Below are positions 9,328-21,244 of a stretch of 41,767 nt of DNA, piece by piece. A program made the translations under genes and the position numbers. Numbering within the stretch: the first letter of the stretch is position 1; each line of letters opens with the position of its first letter. The notes under the pieces are model-generated. The model saw only the letters and a list, made by a program, of their open reading frames with translations, did not search any database and was not told the origin of the DNA. Source of the DNA: Candidatus Symbiopectobacterium sp. 'North America' (GTDB taxonomy: Bacteria; Pseudomonadota; Gammaproteobacteria; Enterobacterales; Enterobacteriaceae); assembly GCF_015762685.1 (NCBI RefSeq), contig NZ_PEHF01000009.1, forward strand, positions 1 through 41,767, read 5' to 3'.

Positions 9328-10461
9328 TTACTCAGTGAGAGAGGTGACACGAGAGGATAACGTCAGCGTCGTGTGGTGCAAATCGGAGAAAAACCGTTCC
9401 GGTTCAACGATCATTCCCTGATGGTGCAAGCCGGGAGGGAACGGCGCATCGCTCAGCCATTGACGAATGCAGGCAATCGCAGGCAGTACGGTTATCAAAT
9501 AAGGGTCGCTGCCAGAGAGGGAAAGTACCATGCTGACGTTATCCTTCGCGACGCGCCCTTCCGCCATCAGGGTGATTTCCAACTGATGGGGCGGTGGGGA
9601 AGAGGCGCGGTGCGTTAACATATGGCGCAAAGTACGCAGCGCCAGTGTGCGTGCCCCGCAGCGCGTTAACATCACAATGGCGGGTAGCAGCAGCCAGTCG
9701 CACACCGGGGAAAATCCGGCAATGTAAAAGTTGGCGCGCTGCAACGTGGGTATCGCGTCGATAAGCGCCTGCATTTCTCCCAGCGGCATCGGGGTGCAGG
9801 TTTTTTGGCCAATAGGTCCAGCAAGAGTAAATCTCGGCAGCGCAAACAGGTTCAGCTGGCGGCGGCGACCGTGTGCCCAGATGTGCATATCAAAGACGCT
9901 GAATTCGTCGAGCGCCTCGGCAAGCGTGGAATCTGATAGTGTACTGGCTTGCCAGTCGATACGCTGTGCGGCATAGATTTCTGCCTGCGTCAGTGCATCT
10001 ATCCGGTTCGCCGCCCAACGTGCCATGGCGGCAGGCAAGCCGGGATGAAAACCGCCATCGGTGATAAAGCAGCGGCCCTGTTGCGCCATTGCGGGTACCA
10101 GCGCCGTCAACGCCTGCCATTTAGCGGGGTTGGAGAGCATAATATCCAGCCAGTCTTCCCCAATCTCAAGCACCAGGGCGGCGAGCGGTGCGGTGTGTTC
10201 GCCCAGCGCAGCGGTGACGACCACCAACTGCGTGCCCGCCAGTACGGTGCGCATACGCGGAAGATCGCTGAAATCGGCGCAGGCGGTGTGTGCCAGAGTC
10301 CGCCCAGCCTGATGGTTTATCTGTTCACACAGCGCTGCCAGCGGGGTGTCACGTCGACCGACCAGCAATAGCTCAGCGTGATCATCAAGCTCAGGGGCCA
10401 ACTGCTGTGCCAGCAGGCGGCCAGCGTTGCCTGCCGCCCCTAAAATGGCGATGCGCATCAT
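9328..10461 (-). CDS. Saccharopine dehydrogenase-like NAD(P)-binding protein
   Basis: This is an intact protein of about 377 residues. The N-terminus MMRIAILGAAGNAGRLLAQQ is a Rossmann nucleotide-binding loop (GxxGxxG type), followed by LLLVGRR and VVVTAALGEHTAP, as in saccharopine-dehydrogenase-like and trans-acting enoyl-reductase proteins. The middle section FITDGGFHPGLPAAMARW is typical of this group, where a GG-FHPG segment follows the Rossmann domain. No lysine-pathway genes are nearby, so a biosynthetic role in lysine is not supported. It lies between bcsC and the small HEAT-like gene on the same strand. It is one of the few undamaged genes in this half of the window, which suggests it is still under selection. 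Confidence 0.7.
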   Translation of the reverse strand: MMRIAILGAAGNAGRLLAQQLAPELDDHAELLLVGRRDTPLAALCEQINHQAGRTLAHTACADFSDLPRMRTVLAGTQLVVVTAALGEHTAPLAALVLEIGEDWLDIMLSNPAKWQALTALVPAMAQQGRCFITDGGFHPGLPAAMARWAANRIDALTQAEIYAAQRIDWQASTLSDSTLAEALDEFSVFDMHIWAHGRRRQLNLFALPRFTLAGPIGQKTCTPMPLGEMQALIDAIPTLQRANFYIAGFSPVCDWLLLPAIVMLTRCGARTLALRTLRHMLTHRASSPPPHQLEITLMAEGRVAKDNVSMVLSLSGSDPYLITVLPAIACIRQWLSDAPFPPGLHHQGMIVEPERFFSDLHHTTLTLSSRVTSLTE

Positions 10462-10493
10462 CCCTCCTGCGCCTGCCGTAGCGGCGTTGCGCG

Positions 10494-13400
10494 CTATTTA
10501 AAATCCGAATACGGTGTGGGTGGTTGCGGTGGGCTGTCCAGACTTCCTTGCCAACCTGCGAATGAGTAGCGCAAATAGAGCATGCCGTGGCTCGGCGTGT
10601 AGTCTTTTGCTTACTGAATATCGATGGCGGCACCCAGCGTCCAGTGCGACGTGAGGCGGCGTTCGATCAAGGCACGCAGCGTGTAGCCTACCCCTGTGCT
10701 GCTGCTGCCTGTTTCCATGCGATCCCGCTCATCGGCGGTTAACCCGGCGGTGCTGACCAGACTGCCTAATGGATAACGGCGCTGATTCTTGGTTTTGGCA
10801 TAAGACCAAGAGACGGTGCCGCCTAATTCCCATGACCAGTTTTCGGTGCGCTGGCGGTAATTGATGGGAAGCCCAAACGAAACATATTGTTGCGGGCTGT
10901 ATTAGCCCCCTTGCCCAAGGGAATAGCCGCTGAGATCTTTCTGGTAGCTCCACCACATGGTGTTCGCCTCGACGGTGAGGCGGCGATCATCTTCATTGAT
11001 AAGCTTATAGTAGTAACCCGCCATGGCGCGGGCGCGATGGTTATCCGCCACATTTTTCCCAGTGATTTGGTGGAAGCTTAAATCGCTCCATACGCTGTGT
11101 GCTTCACCGCGATCGTAGCTGAATCCCAGGCTGGCACCGGTAGCGCACACGCCCCCCCATTTCGTGCCGGTGATGGGATCTTTAGCACCGCCGAAAGCTA
11201 GCAGCGAGCTGGAGATGGGGCGATGCGACGCCGTGGCCGTCCAGCCCAACTGTTGCCAGTCGCCGCTGTAGCTGACACCGCCGACCACATCTACCACCTC
11301 GAACCCGATGGGCGTGGTGCCGATATCTGCCGTCCAGCGATCGTTCTTCCAGTCTGCGGCGACGCCGGTGCCTGAGGTTTTCTGCGTTCTGCCGCTGTAG
11401 CAGCCCAGCGTGGCACAGGTACCAAACACGTCACGGAATGCGCCATTACTGTTGGTGTTAAAGTGTCCCGCATTCATTGAAATGGTATCGGTGCGCACGA
11501 AGCCACGGCCCTGATAGAGCGGAAAATCGACTTGCAGTATCGTGTCGTGGGCTTTCAGGTTGGACATACCGTTCGTGTCGCTGGAGCGCCAGTAATCGTG
11601 GCCGAGGGTCACGTTGATGTCCTGCTGCCGATACTGGTCGGCCGCATCGGCACGAATACTGCGTTGCAACCAGTCATCATTTTGCTGCGGGCGTGTCAAA
11701 CGGGTGTAGCTGTCGTTATCCTGTGGCGACACGCTGCTGATGCCGCTGGCAACCATGGCCTGGCGGTAATCGGCCTGCGCCTCGGCAGATTGTCCCTGCT
11801 GTGTTTCCAAACGTGCCGCATCGCGGTAGATCCACGCTTTAATCTGGCTGGGTGGTGCTTTCTGCGCGCTGGTTTTTGCTGCTTGCAGCGTCTGGTTGGC
11901 TAACGGCATACTAGGCATTGGCGACACGGCGCTGGGTATTGAGCGAACTGTCATCGGCTATTTTTAGCGTTTGCAAACGCTGACGGGCCTCATCGTGCTG
12001 TCCGATGGCGATTAACGCTTTCACTTCCCCTAGCTGGGCGTCGGCGTTTTGCTCATCCTGCGCCAGCACCTTACGGTAGCGTTCCAACGCATCGGCGGCG
12101 TAGCCCCGTTGCAGCGCCCAGTCTGCCAACATCAACGAAATGGGGGTATTGGCGGGCTGCTGTTGCAGGTAGCTGACGGCACCGGTTTCATTGCCTGCGT
12201 CATACAGCGCCTGGACGTGTACCAGCGTGCGCTCCATAGTGAGCCGTTGCGCCAGCTCTCGCATGTTGTCGTTCCACTGCGCCTCGGGCAGCGAGTGCAA
12301 ATGCGTCAGCGCCTGTGTCTCGCGTTCAGTCGCGGAGAGATAGAGCGCGTAAGCATAAGCGCGTTCAGAGCTGGCGGGAGGCGTATTGGCCATACGCTGC
12401 ATGATGTCATCGGCCTGTGCATTCTGGTTGAGCTGGCGCAGCACCTGCGCGTAGTGATAGGGCAACCAGATATCATCGGCGGCGGGCTGATAGACCTGCC
12501 GGTAGGCCTCTGCCGCCTCGGGCCATTTCCCCTGCTCCGCCAACTGGTCGGCTTGCTGGGTGGTGATGTCGCGCTTGAGGGCGGTCAACGTCTCTTGCAG
12601 CGGTCGCTGTTGGGCGGCCGGTAGGTTATTGATATAGGCGAGCGCCGCCTGTGGCGATTGACGGCCATAAAGGGCTGCCATACCGCGGATCGCACCGCCG
12701 TTAGCGGGTTCACGTTGCAATGCCTGCTGATAAAAACGCTTGGCGGCGGTATCGTTATGACGCGCTGTCGCTACATCCCCCAGCCCACTCAGGGCGTAAC
12801 CATCGTTGTTGTCCACCTGCTGCGCCTGCTGGTAGTGCTGTTCGGCCTGCGCCAGATTATTGGCTTTCAGTGCGCGATAGCCAGCATCAATCTTTAACCA
12901 GCAGCGGGTGCTTTTGATGAGCACGTCCCATTTGTCACCGTTTTCTTTATTGATGTCGGCTGTTTTCGCTTGCTCAAACAGTGCCAGTGCCAGTGCTTTG
13001 GTGCGATCGCCGTTGCGCATCGCGGCCATGCCCAGTTCACCAATCAGGTTGGGATCGTCGGGGGGTTCGGCCAGTGCTTTATTCAAATCCGCGATGGTCG
13101 CGCTGCCGCTGGCACCTTGCTCGACGCTTGCCAGCCCGCGCAGCCGTGCTTGATAGGCGGGATCGTCCAGCACTTTTGCTGGCGCTCCAGCTCCTGCTGC
13201 GCACCGGTTGCGCTGGGATCATCTGCGAAAACGGTGCGAAAATGGTTAAGTTGCGCGATACTTTGCGGCGACACCGTCATGCGCTTAATCATTTCCATCC
13301 ACATACCCGCTGCCTGACCGCGTCCGATCGGATCATCCGCCAGTTTCTCCAGCAGCGCATAGCCTTCGGTATCGCGATCCTGACTGAACAGGCGGCGTGC

Positions 13401-13954
13401 CAGCGTCAGCCGTAAATTGACGTTGCCGGGATAGCGTTTATCCAACGCTTCCAGTTGCTGAATGGCCGCCGGCTCCTGACCTGGCAGGCGGGCGACCAGA
13501 CGCCAGTATTCAACGGCCAGATCGAGCGTCGGCGGTTCGCCGTGGAACAGGTCGTCGTAGGCTTTCTTCGCCTCTTCATAACGCCCGGCGGTGGCTTGCA
13601 GCCGTGCCTGTTCCAGCTTCTGGTGCGTGTCCTGTTGTGTGAGGGTCAGCATCATCGCTGACTGTCGGTACTGCTCGGAATCTGGTGCAACGCCGTGTAG
13701 CTTTTCCAGATGCTGCCGTGCCTGCGCCTGATCGCCCTGACGCAGCGCCAGTCGCAACTGCGCGGCGATCACGTCCGGGCTGTCGGGGTCAATCAGCGTC
13801 AAACGGGCCAGGGATTGTCGCACCAGATCTTCACGGTTGCTCGCTTCCCCCAGCCTGATTTGCTCCATGAGAAAGGCGCTGGGCGTCACGGTATCGGCCC
13901 CAGCGTCAGGCCTAATGAAAATAATTCAGCGCCTATTATGGTGAAGTTGCGCAT
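10494..13954 (-). pseudogene. bcsC: Cellulose synthase outer-membrane channel subunit BcsC, five lesions
   Basis: BcsC forms the periplasmic TPR scaffold and outer-membrane beta-barrel for cellulose export. Sequence matching E. coli BcsC can be followed from QIRLGEASNREDLV through the TPR repeats to the barrel (LTGKN-, DLSGYSLGQGG, RTENWSWELG) and the C-terminal LRYSFAGWQGSLD. The repaired length is about 1150 residues, as in E. coli. Lesions: loss of a G near 13898-13901 just after the signal peptide; loss of an A at 13174-13177; a stop and shift near 11910-11925 (RRVANA); TAA at 10902-10904 in place of Tyr (GQGGYYSPQ); and TAA at 10611-10613 in place of Gln (IDIQQAKDY). The start overlaps the bcsZ stop. 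Confidence 0.93.
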
Positions 13955-15062
13955 TGCTTATCCCAGGAAGGTAGAAGTTCACCCTGTTGATTGAATTGGT
14001 AACGCTGTTCATCCCATCCCTGACCGAACCGCGTCAGAGAAGCAGAAAAATAGGCGTTGTTGTCGGGCTCTGCGTCGTGCAAGCGCTGGCGCTGAATATC
14101 GCGCGCCACCGGGTTGGTGGCCAGCAGCGGCAGCAGTGCGGCTGAGAAGCCAACTGAGCCTGTACCTTGCGCTTTTCCGGTCGCGGTATTGAGCTGTTCG
14201 GGTGGCGTGCCCGATTGTGCTGTCAGGGTCACCATCGGTTGGAAATGGGTGAGCAACGCGGCACGCTCTTCGCTCTCTTGCGCCAGCATGGCTGCCCATA
14301 GATAGACTCGAATCGCATCGTAACTGCCGATATTGGGCTTGGTTTCATCCGCTTGCCAACCCTGCTGCTTGTTCCAAACTACCCAATTGGGTGAAAAGCC
14401 GTGGGGGGCACTCTCTTTCAGCAGCCTCAGATTCACCGCCCGCATCGCTTTCCACGGGCCGTTTAGAGTGGAGAAACGCGCGAGTAACTGGGGTGGCTGG
14501 TAGCTGGGGTTCAGTCGCCAACGGTCACTGTGCACGAACCCCACTTTGCCCGGCAGCAGCATCACGCCCAGACCGGGGATCTCGGCCACTTCTTCATGGG
14601 CGATACGCTGCAACAGCAGCGTGCCCAGCGTCAGAAAGCGGCGGCTTTGCCACAGCCGTCCGGCTTCCAGCAGGTTATAGGCAATCCACAAATCAGCATC
14701 GGAGGCGGAATTAGGATCTAAGATGCCCCAGGGCGAATCATCGGCCTGCGGTATCTTTTTTCCCCATTGCCAAGCGGGAAGGTGAGCGCTGAGATCGCCG
14801 TAGGCCAGATTGTTTTCGGTCCATTGCAGCAGCTTTTCGAACATTGCCCAGTCATTGGCCACCAGCGAGAAAAACAGGCCGTAGCTCTGCCCTTCGGACG
14901 TGGTGATCTGGCTGGGTGTCGACGGGTCGATAACGCGCCCTTCCGCGCTGATGTAGTCACGTTGGTACTGCTCCCACGCGGGCCAGTGACAGACGCCTGT
15001 GGCGGCCACACGTGACCGCCCAGCAGCAGCGTCAACAATAGCGCACGCCACAGCATACCCAT
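13936..15062 (-). pseudogene. bcsZ: Periplasmic endo-1,4-beta-glucanase BcsZ (GH8), frameshift in the signal-peptide region
   Basis: BcsZ is the GH8 cellulase of the cellulose locus. The mature region is well preserved: CHWPAWEQYQRDYIS, the likely catalytic Glu in ITTSEGQSYG, the catalytic Asp in GSYDAIRVYLW, and SNSAS-like DPNSASDADLW. The signal peptide MGMLWRALLLTLLLGGHV is in a different frame from the mature part. The break is near 15005-15010, where removing two bases (TG of GTGTGG) restores AATGVCHWPAW. The mature sequence has no other stop. A shorter product starting inside would lack a signal peptide, so it would not reach the periplasm. The ATG lies just after the bcsB stop. Confidence 0.9.
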
Positions 15063-15065
15063 CGG

Positions 15066-17321
15066 TTAATCCTTCTCGTCAGCCGAGAGGCTGCGACGGC
15101 TGAGCACTTTCAGGCCGCGCCACAGCAGCCAGGCGAAAATGATCGTGACCAGGGTAGACATGCCGGCCAGCCAGAGCGGGTGCAGCGCCAATGCGTGCCA
15201 GACGCGTTCCCATCATGGTAGATGACCCACATAGTACATATCCCCCACGCGCAAGCTGCTGACGCCCGAGTCGCGGATGACGGCCGCCGAGCCGAAAACG
15301 GTGGCGCGTTTGGTGCTGTCGATCAGGGCATTGTTGAGCAGTGTATAGCCCTGTGGGCTGTCTGCCAGTAATGCGACGATGCTGCGCTGGGAAAAGTAGG
15401 GGGATTGCGTGCCGATAATGGTGGCCATGGCGGTTTCGGCGCGAACGTCAGTTCTGCTGTCCGGTCTGCCGTCCGTTTTGGGTGAACCTTCATCCGGCAG
15501 CACGGTTTGTCGTACCGGCATCTTGACCCAACTCTTCGTGGTTTCAGTCAGCAGCCCGACTTTGGCTTCGTCGCGCAGCGATTCAGGCAGTGAACCGATC
15601 AACAGAATATCTTTGTCCACCTGGCTGAGCTGTGCCGGGTCGTTGATCAGTTGTAGCGCCAACGCTGGATAGCTGGTTTGCGCCCCGATGTTGCCGACGG
15701 CATTAAGCAGCGCGCTGACTTGCTCCGCATGGGGGGTTTTATCAATCAGCGTCACGGTTTGCGATAAGTCGGCCAACCGGCTGAATGGGAAACCGGCATT
15801 GGCGAAGGCGCGCAGGTCCGGCATCGCCATAAAATGGCGGTAACCGGAGAAGTTGATGGTGGAGTTACCGTCGATAACCGCATGGTTTTCGATGGGCGCG
15901 ATGGTTTCGCAGCGATCCGCCGAGATATTGCTGGTGGTGACCGTGGCGTAATCAAAATCAAAACGCAGCTCGTTGACGCTGCCCAGCTTCAGAGCCGGAA
16001 TGGACAAGTTTTTATCCGAATCCAGCAGCCCCTGAGTAATTGGCAGGCGCAGCAGCAGGGCGTTTTTCTCGCGTTCGGGCACCAGATTAAAGGCCTGAAC
16101 AAACTGGTTGTTCAGGTTGACGGCCAAACGCGATCCATCCAGCGTGCGCGGCGCGGTATAGCGATATTTCAGGTGCATATCGATACCTTTGCTGCGGATC
16201 AGAAACAGGTCCGGCGGCAAATTCAGCGTCATCATCAGCGGGTCGGGATCGATACCGCTGCTCTGCAATTGCTCAGGGTATTGTTGCAATTCGGCAAAGG
16301 TCATCGGGCGATTGGTACGGATCCAGTTCGGAGAATCGTAGGGCTGGCGCGGTGTCAGTTGCTCAACGCGATCGACGCTGACATTCTGTCCACGGAACAG
16401 GATGTTACCTTGTGCGATCCCTTTAACGGCGGTGATCAGGTCATTGTCATCGCGGCCCTGCACCAGCAGCAGCTTAACGTAAGGATTCTGCGGATGGCTG
16501 ATGACCTCCACCGTCGGGCCATCGACCGACGGGTAATCACGCAGGAAATCCGGGCGTTGCGCATTGGTGGCGAACACTACCGCGTGGCTGTCGGGCAGTT
16601 GATTGAACAGCGCCGGGAAGGACTGACCGCGCCACTGCGCGCGGGCACCGAACCAGGAGGCGAGGATCGCGGCAGCCTGCTGCTGTCCCAGATCGGGTTG
16701 CTGATTAAACACCATCGGCAGCGTAAGCGGCCGGTTGTCGCGGGCATCAAAGAACGGGATAGGGAATGACGACAGATCGTTTTTCAGCGGCAGCTTTTGC
16801 ATCTGCAAATTGAGCGAGCTGGCTTGGCTGATATTCAGCCACAGGTTACTGCTGGATGCGTATTGGCATATGTTATTGTAATGTGGGACAAATTCCAGCG
16901 GCACGCGGTTAAAGTCGGTGATATAACGCGGATCCAGCGGTAGGGTTGTCCGTGTTGGCTGGCCCACTTGCTCTTTGGTGATGGCAACCACGCCCATCAA
17001 CACCTCGTTGAGATAAACCTTGAGATGTGATTCGACCGGTGTCAAAGCCGGTGAGGGGGTAAACTCCAACTGTAGTGAAGCTTGCGTCACCACTTCATCA
17101 TGACGCACACCAAACTGGATATAGCCGACAGGGGACGTTCCCCTCAATGCGAAGCTACCCGGCGCAGGTGCCAGTTGCTTAAACGCCAACTGCTGACTGG
17201 CGACGGGAGCGGCCACAGCATTGTTGGCCTGCGTGATCGGCGGGGCTGCGGTTTCAGCCTGAGATAACGGCACCATGCCCAGAGCCAGAGCGGTAAACCA
17301 GGTTATTTTTTTCGTCATCAT
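15066..17321 (-). pseudogene. bcsB: Cellulose synthase regulatory/periplasmic subunit BcsB, nonsense codon before the membrane anchor
   Basis: BcsB binds BcsA and guides the glucan through the periplasm. The signal peptide (MMTKKITWFTALALGMVPLSQA) and both carbohydrate-binding/flavodoxin-like repeats are open for 702 codons, with SLRVGDMYYVGHLP at the end. A TGA at 15213-15215 then replaces the Trp of GHLPW. The frame continues for another 48 codons (WERVWHALALHPLWLAGMST ...), encoding the C-terminal transmembrane anchor, and ends at 15066. In BcsA-B structures and reconstitutions this anchor is needed for synthase activity. Total repaired length is 751 residues, near the E. coli 779. Confidence 0.92.
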
Positions 17322-17399
17322 GTCATCATCACGGTTAAGGGCCGCTCTGGCCGTTTTATGATTAGCATCATGTAGTTATCGTTATTACGCTGCATCGCG

Positions 17400-19941
17400 T
17401 TACGCCTGTTCCGTTGGTACAAATGCCGGGGGCGGCCCGACATAGCGCGGGATAAAGGAGACACACCAGGCGATGGCAGAGGTAAAGGCGACGAACACGC
17501 CGCGAATCAGCGGCGGGGCGTAATCCGCCATGCGCAAATAGCCTCTGAACCCTAATGCCAACACGTCACCCAGGCTTTCCATCGGCTTGTCTTCCGGAAA
17601 ACTGTCCTGCCACAGCGCCCAGGTGTCGGCGCGTGCGAAGGTGCACTGAATAAAATCGATATGCTGCTGTGTCGAAAGGTTGACCATCTTCAGCCCAATC
17701 TTGGTGCCGAAAGCGCGGGTGACCTCAAACGGAAAGGCATACTCCTGCGGGCCGCGATTTAGCAGTAGCGATCCCTTGTCGCCCTCTTTTAACAGCCCAT
17801 CGGCATGCATTTCGATGCCGACACCGCCATCGGAATAGTCGCGCAGCGTGCAGGCGTAATGGAATCCATCTGCGCGCAGGATGGCGGCCGGGAGGGCGAT
17901 TTCAACGCGGTGCGACTGGCGAACCTGTTTGGCCTCCACGGAAACGGCGACGGCACCACCGAGGATCGTCATGTTATAGGCCACCCACACCAGACTGATG
18001 ATCACCGTCATCACTTCTTCCGGCGGGCCATACACCATGCGCCAGGCACCGAAGGCCAAACCAAACAGATTAAGCACTACCAGAAACAGGTAAGGACGGG
18101 TGATGATCCAGTCAACGTGTACATCCTCGACCAGTCCGCCTTTGGCGGTAACGTTGAACTTGCCTTTGTGCGGGTTGAACAGCGCTACTGTGGTAGGTCG
18201 AGCGATATACCACGCCAGCACGGTTTCATACACCTCACTCCAGAACGAGTGGCGATAGCGGCCCTGAATGCGTTAGTTGGTCAGGCTGGAGTGGATCATG
18301 TGGGGCAGCACGTACAGCGCGATGGCGAGTGCTGGTGCATAGATGATGTAAGCGTGCAGCAGCAAAAAGGCCAGCGGGGCGGTCAGAAAAATCAAACGCG
18401 GGATGCCGGACAGGAAGTGCAGCATCGCGTTGGCGTAACAGAGGCGTTGCCCGAGTTTCAGCCCTTTGCCGAACAGCGGATTGTCCAGACGGAAAATCTG
18501 CACCATACCGCGCGCCCAGCGGATACGCTGGCCGATGTGCGCCGACAGGCTTTCGGTGGCAAGCCCGGCGGCCTGTGGGATACGGATATAGGCCGAGGTG
18601 TAACCGCGTCGGTGTAAACGCAGTGAGGTGTGCGCATCTTCAGTCACGGTTTCCACGGCAATGCCGCCCACCTCATCCAGGGCGGTACGGCGCAGAATGG
18701 CACAGGAGCCGCAGAAGAAGGTGGCGTCCCACATGTTGTTGTCGTCCTGCACCAGCCCGTAGAACAACGTGCCTTCATTCGGCGTGCGGCGTTTGCAACA
18801 TACCCAGCTTGCGGTCCCTGAGGAACCAGCCCATGGTCAGTTGCAGGAACGAGCGCGTCGGCACGTGGTCACAGTCAAAGATCGCGACAAACTCACCGTG
18901 CGCCTGTTTCAGCGCGTGGTTGATATTGCCCGCTTTGGCGTGTTCATGCGTCGGGCGTGCGATGTAATGTATGCCGACGCTGTTGGAGAACGCCTTAAAT
19001 TCTTTGCGATTGCCATCGTCGAGCAGGTAGATATTGATTTTATCTTTCGGCCAGTCGATCCCCAATGCCGCGTACAGCGTGGGTTTAACTACGCTCATCG
19101 GCTCATTGTAGGTCGGCACCATGATGTCGATGGTGGGACATTCCCGGCTGTCTTCGGGCAGTGCCGTAGGCTGACGGTTGAGTGGCCAAATGGTTTGGAA
19201 GAAGCCGAGCACCAATACAATCCAGGCGTAGGTTTCTGCCAGCAGTAACAGCAAGCCACAGATCAGGCTGAGTGGGTCGTCCCAGTTGAGGGTGGAGGTA
19301 TAACGCCACCACAGGTAGAGGCTGGAGACGGTTAGCGACAGCACGATCATCATCAGTGTCGGCAGCCGTCCTGGTACCCGACGGACCAACATGGCAATGC
19401 CCCACAGCAGCAGCATAAACACAAACTGCGCCAGCAAGTCGAGCGGCTGGGTAATACACAATATCGCTAGCACCGTGGTGGCAAAGGCGAGGAGAATCAG
19501 CAGCAGCGTTTCCAACGATGAGATGGGTAGTTTCTGTGTATCTGTGGACGCCTCTTGGATACCCATGCGCTGTGGCAATTGTTGCATCATATTGAGATAG
19601 CGCTGACGCCAGCGCGGCAGGGCCGAAAACAGATTACGCCGGGCAGCAGGGATTTGCCCGTTACGCACCACTAACAGCCATAGCCCCTGTGCCAGATAGC
19701 GCAAAGGATCGGCGGGGCGAGGCCGATGCGGTGAAATATGGGGAAACCAGAAGGCACTCTGGCTACGAATCCGTTGCCAACTGGGTGACTCCAGGCGTAA
19801 AAACGTCCAGGCCAGCACTGACAACAGCGTACCCATGCCGGCTGTGAACAGGGTGGCCCCCTGTTTGAGATAGTCACGGTAGCGCTGGCGTATTGCTGAA
19901 TAGGCCGGGGGCACCAGCAGCAGATTGAGCACAGTGCTCAT
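17400..19941 (-). pseudogene. bcsA: Cellulose synthase catalytic subunit BcsA, internal deletion plus nonsense codon
   Basis: BcsA is the membrane GT2 glycosyltransferase that polymerises UDP-glucose. Visible parts are the N-terminal helices, YLLDDG, the DxD-type [32 protein letters not shown], and the PilZ domain (RQSHRVE and DYSDGGVG) that binds c-di-GMP. Between LQTP and [12 protein letters not shown] about 18 residues including the conserved FFSPDPF segment are absent. The join lies in an 8-base microhomology, GTGCGGCG at 18784-18791, and shifts the frame. TAA at 18273-18275 replaces a Ser codon (SLTN-RIQG). The ATG at 19941 (GGGAGG upstream) overlaps the bcsQ stop. With the inferred 53 lost bases the gene would be 864 codons plus stop; E. 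coli has 872. Confidence 0.93.
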
Positions 19942-20678
19942 GGTGCCTCCCTTGTCAGATTGATCAGGCACCAGTTGGCTAATGTCAGCATCTCTTCGGC
20001 GGCGAGGCTTTGCGGACTGTGCTCTCCGGTGGCCAGTTTGCTGGCGAGGGCTTCGGCCACCGCTTCATTGCGGTGGATGACCAGTGGCAGCAGGTTAGGC
20101 AGGGTGTGCAGCCACAGGTGATGCAGGTCTTGCTGTAATGTGCTGATGGTGGCGAATTGGTTCACTAAAAAATGGCAGTCGGCGGGCAGCGTTTGCTGGT
20201 GCAGACGGATATGACAATTGGCGTCCGGCACAATAACGGTAAACACGGTATCTGCCTGTGCCAATGCTTGCTGAACGGCCAGCGTGGCAGGCCCGGCGGG
20301 CAGATCGAGCAACACCCACCGGTAGCGGCCAAGCCCGGCGAGATGGCGCAGATTGTCACGCCAAAAAGAAGGCATGTGTTGCAGGCGCAGGGCCAATGTT
20401 TCATGCTCTTGCGGCGCGAGTGTACCAAAAGGGATAAACGCCAGTTTGGGTAGATATTACATGGCACCGCGGTGCCAGGCGTCGCCGTCCAGCTCGGCAC
20501 GTGCCCAGCCGCGCGTGCTGGACGCGGGCATATTGAAATGAAAGCGCAGCAGGTTGTCCGGTGAGAAATCAATAGCCAGCACTGGTTCGCCAAGCTGCTC
20601 CAGTGCCCAGGCTAAACCTGCCGTCAGCGACGTTGTCCCAACGCCGCCACGAATCCCCTGCATCGCAATCACCGGCAT
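19938..20678 (-). pseudogene. bcsQ: Cellulose biosynthesis MinD-like ATPase BcsQ, nonsense codon
   Basis: BcsQ is a MinD/ParA-type ATPase needed for polar localisation and assembly of the cellulose machine. The deviant Walker A motif is seen as GIRGGVGTTSLTAGLAWALEQL at the N-terminus, split here as RGGVGTT, and the C-terminus has CHIRLHQQTLP and LAAEEMLTLANWCLIN as in E. coli. TAA at 20457-20459 (codon 74) interrupts the frame between RGAM and YLPKLAFIPFG. The frame is open on both sides, so this is a point nonsense mutation. The gene follows bcsR closely and its stop overlaps the bcsA ATG in an ATGA, as expected for a translationally coupled operon. Confidence 0.9.
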
Positions 20679-20683
20679 GCCTT

Positions 20684-20880
20684 TTATCCTTGTGGTTCTG
20701 TGTGCTGTGATTCAGGGGCGGGGAAATGTGCCAACGCGCCATCATCTGTGTCAGACGCGCCTGATGCGTAATATCGATATAAGCAATGGGAGGCAAGGCA
20801 AAGGCGCGGCGCAAAACACTCAAATCGTCATGATGGTCTGCGAGAGTGATAGCATTTTGGCGAGTAGCGTTATTTTCCAC
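20684..20880 (-). pseudogene. bcsR: BcsR (YhjR), small cellulose regulatory protein, probably frameshifted near its end
   Basis: This is the first gene of the bcsRQABZC operon. A GTG start with AGGGA upstream gives MENNATRQNAITLADHHDD, followed by DLSVLRRAFALPPIAYIDI and ARLTQMMARW, which match the short BcsR family (E. coli 62 residues). After RW the homologous ending seems to lie in another frame, reading LAHFPAPESQHTEPQG to a TAA at 20684, just upstream of the bcsQ ATG. Loss of one copy of a CGTTGGC tandem 7-mer would explain the shift, by comparison with the E. coli RWPLLAEF. That deletion is inferred, not seen. Otherwise the open frame runs on into bcsQ. Confidence 0.7.
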
Positions 20881-21244
20881 GGTTCCCTATGCCTCTCAAT
20901 GATGCTTATTCAAATAATAAATAGCGTGCTAACAAATACATTCTCGCGCTCTCTCATCTCTGATATTCAGGAGAGAGAACACAGCACTATACCCTTGTCA
21001 TTAGTCGAAATATTACCTATTAAGTAATAGAACACTTTTTCAGGTTTGGTAAAAATTTCATAAGCAATCATGAAAAAATGTTTTCCTATTATGGCGGCGC
21101 AATTTTTGTTATTTGTGAATAGCGTAACTATACTCGGTACTTGCCAAGAACGGTTCAACAAGGGACTGTACGTAGTGCTGTTCTACGTGGTTCGGCCTGC
21201 GTGCAACGTGTTATTCCAACTCTTTAACGATAAAGACAACGCCC
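20881..21244. promoter_or_regulatory. Divergent bcsRQABZC / bcsEFG intergenic region
   Basis: These 364 AT-rich bases separate the two cellulose transcription units and must hold both promoters. An inverted repeat, TATTAC (21011-21016) and GTAATA (21024-21029), sits roughly in the middle and could be an operator. A second loose one, CTCTC/GAGAG, lies near 20950-20977. I see no convincing gene; the short open frame at 21070-21288 resembles nothing and overlaps bcsE. Confidence 0.5.

Noticed and set aside
15834..16769. 311-codon plus-strand open frame opposite bcsB
   Set aside because: It lies wholly antisense to well-conserved BcsB and has no family features or ribosome-binding site.
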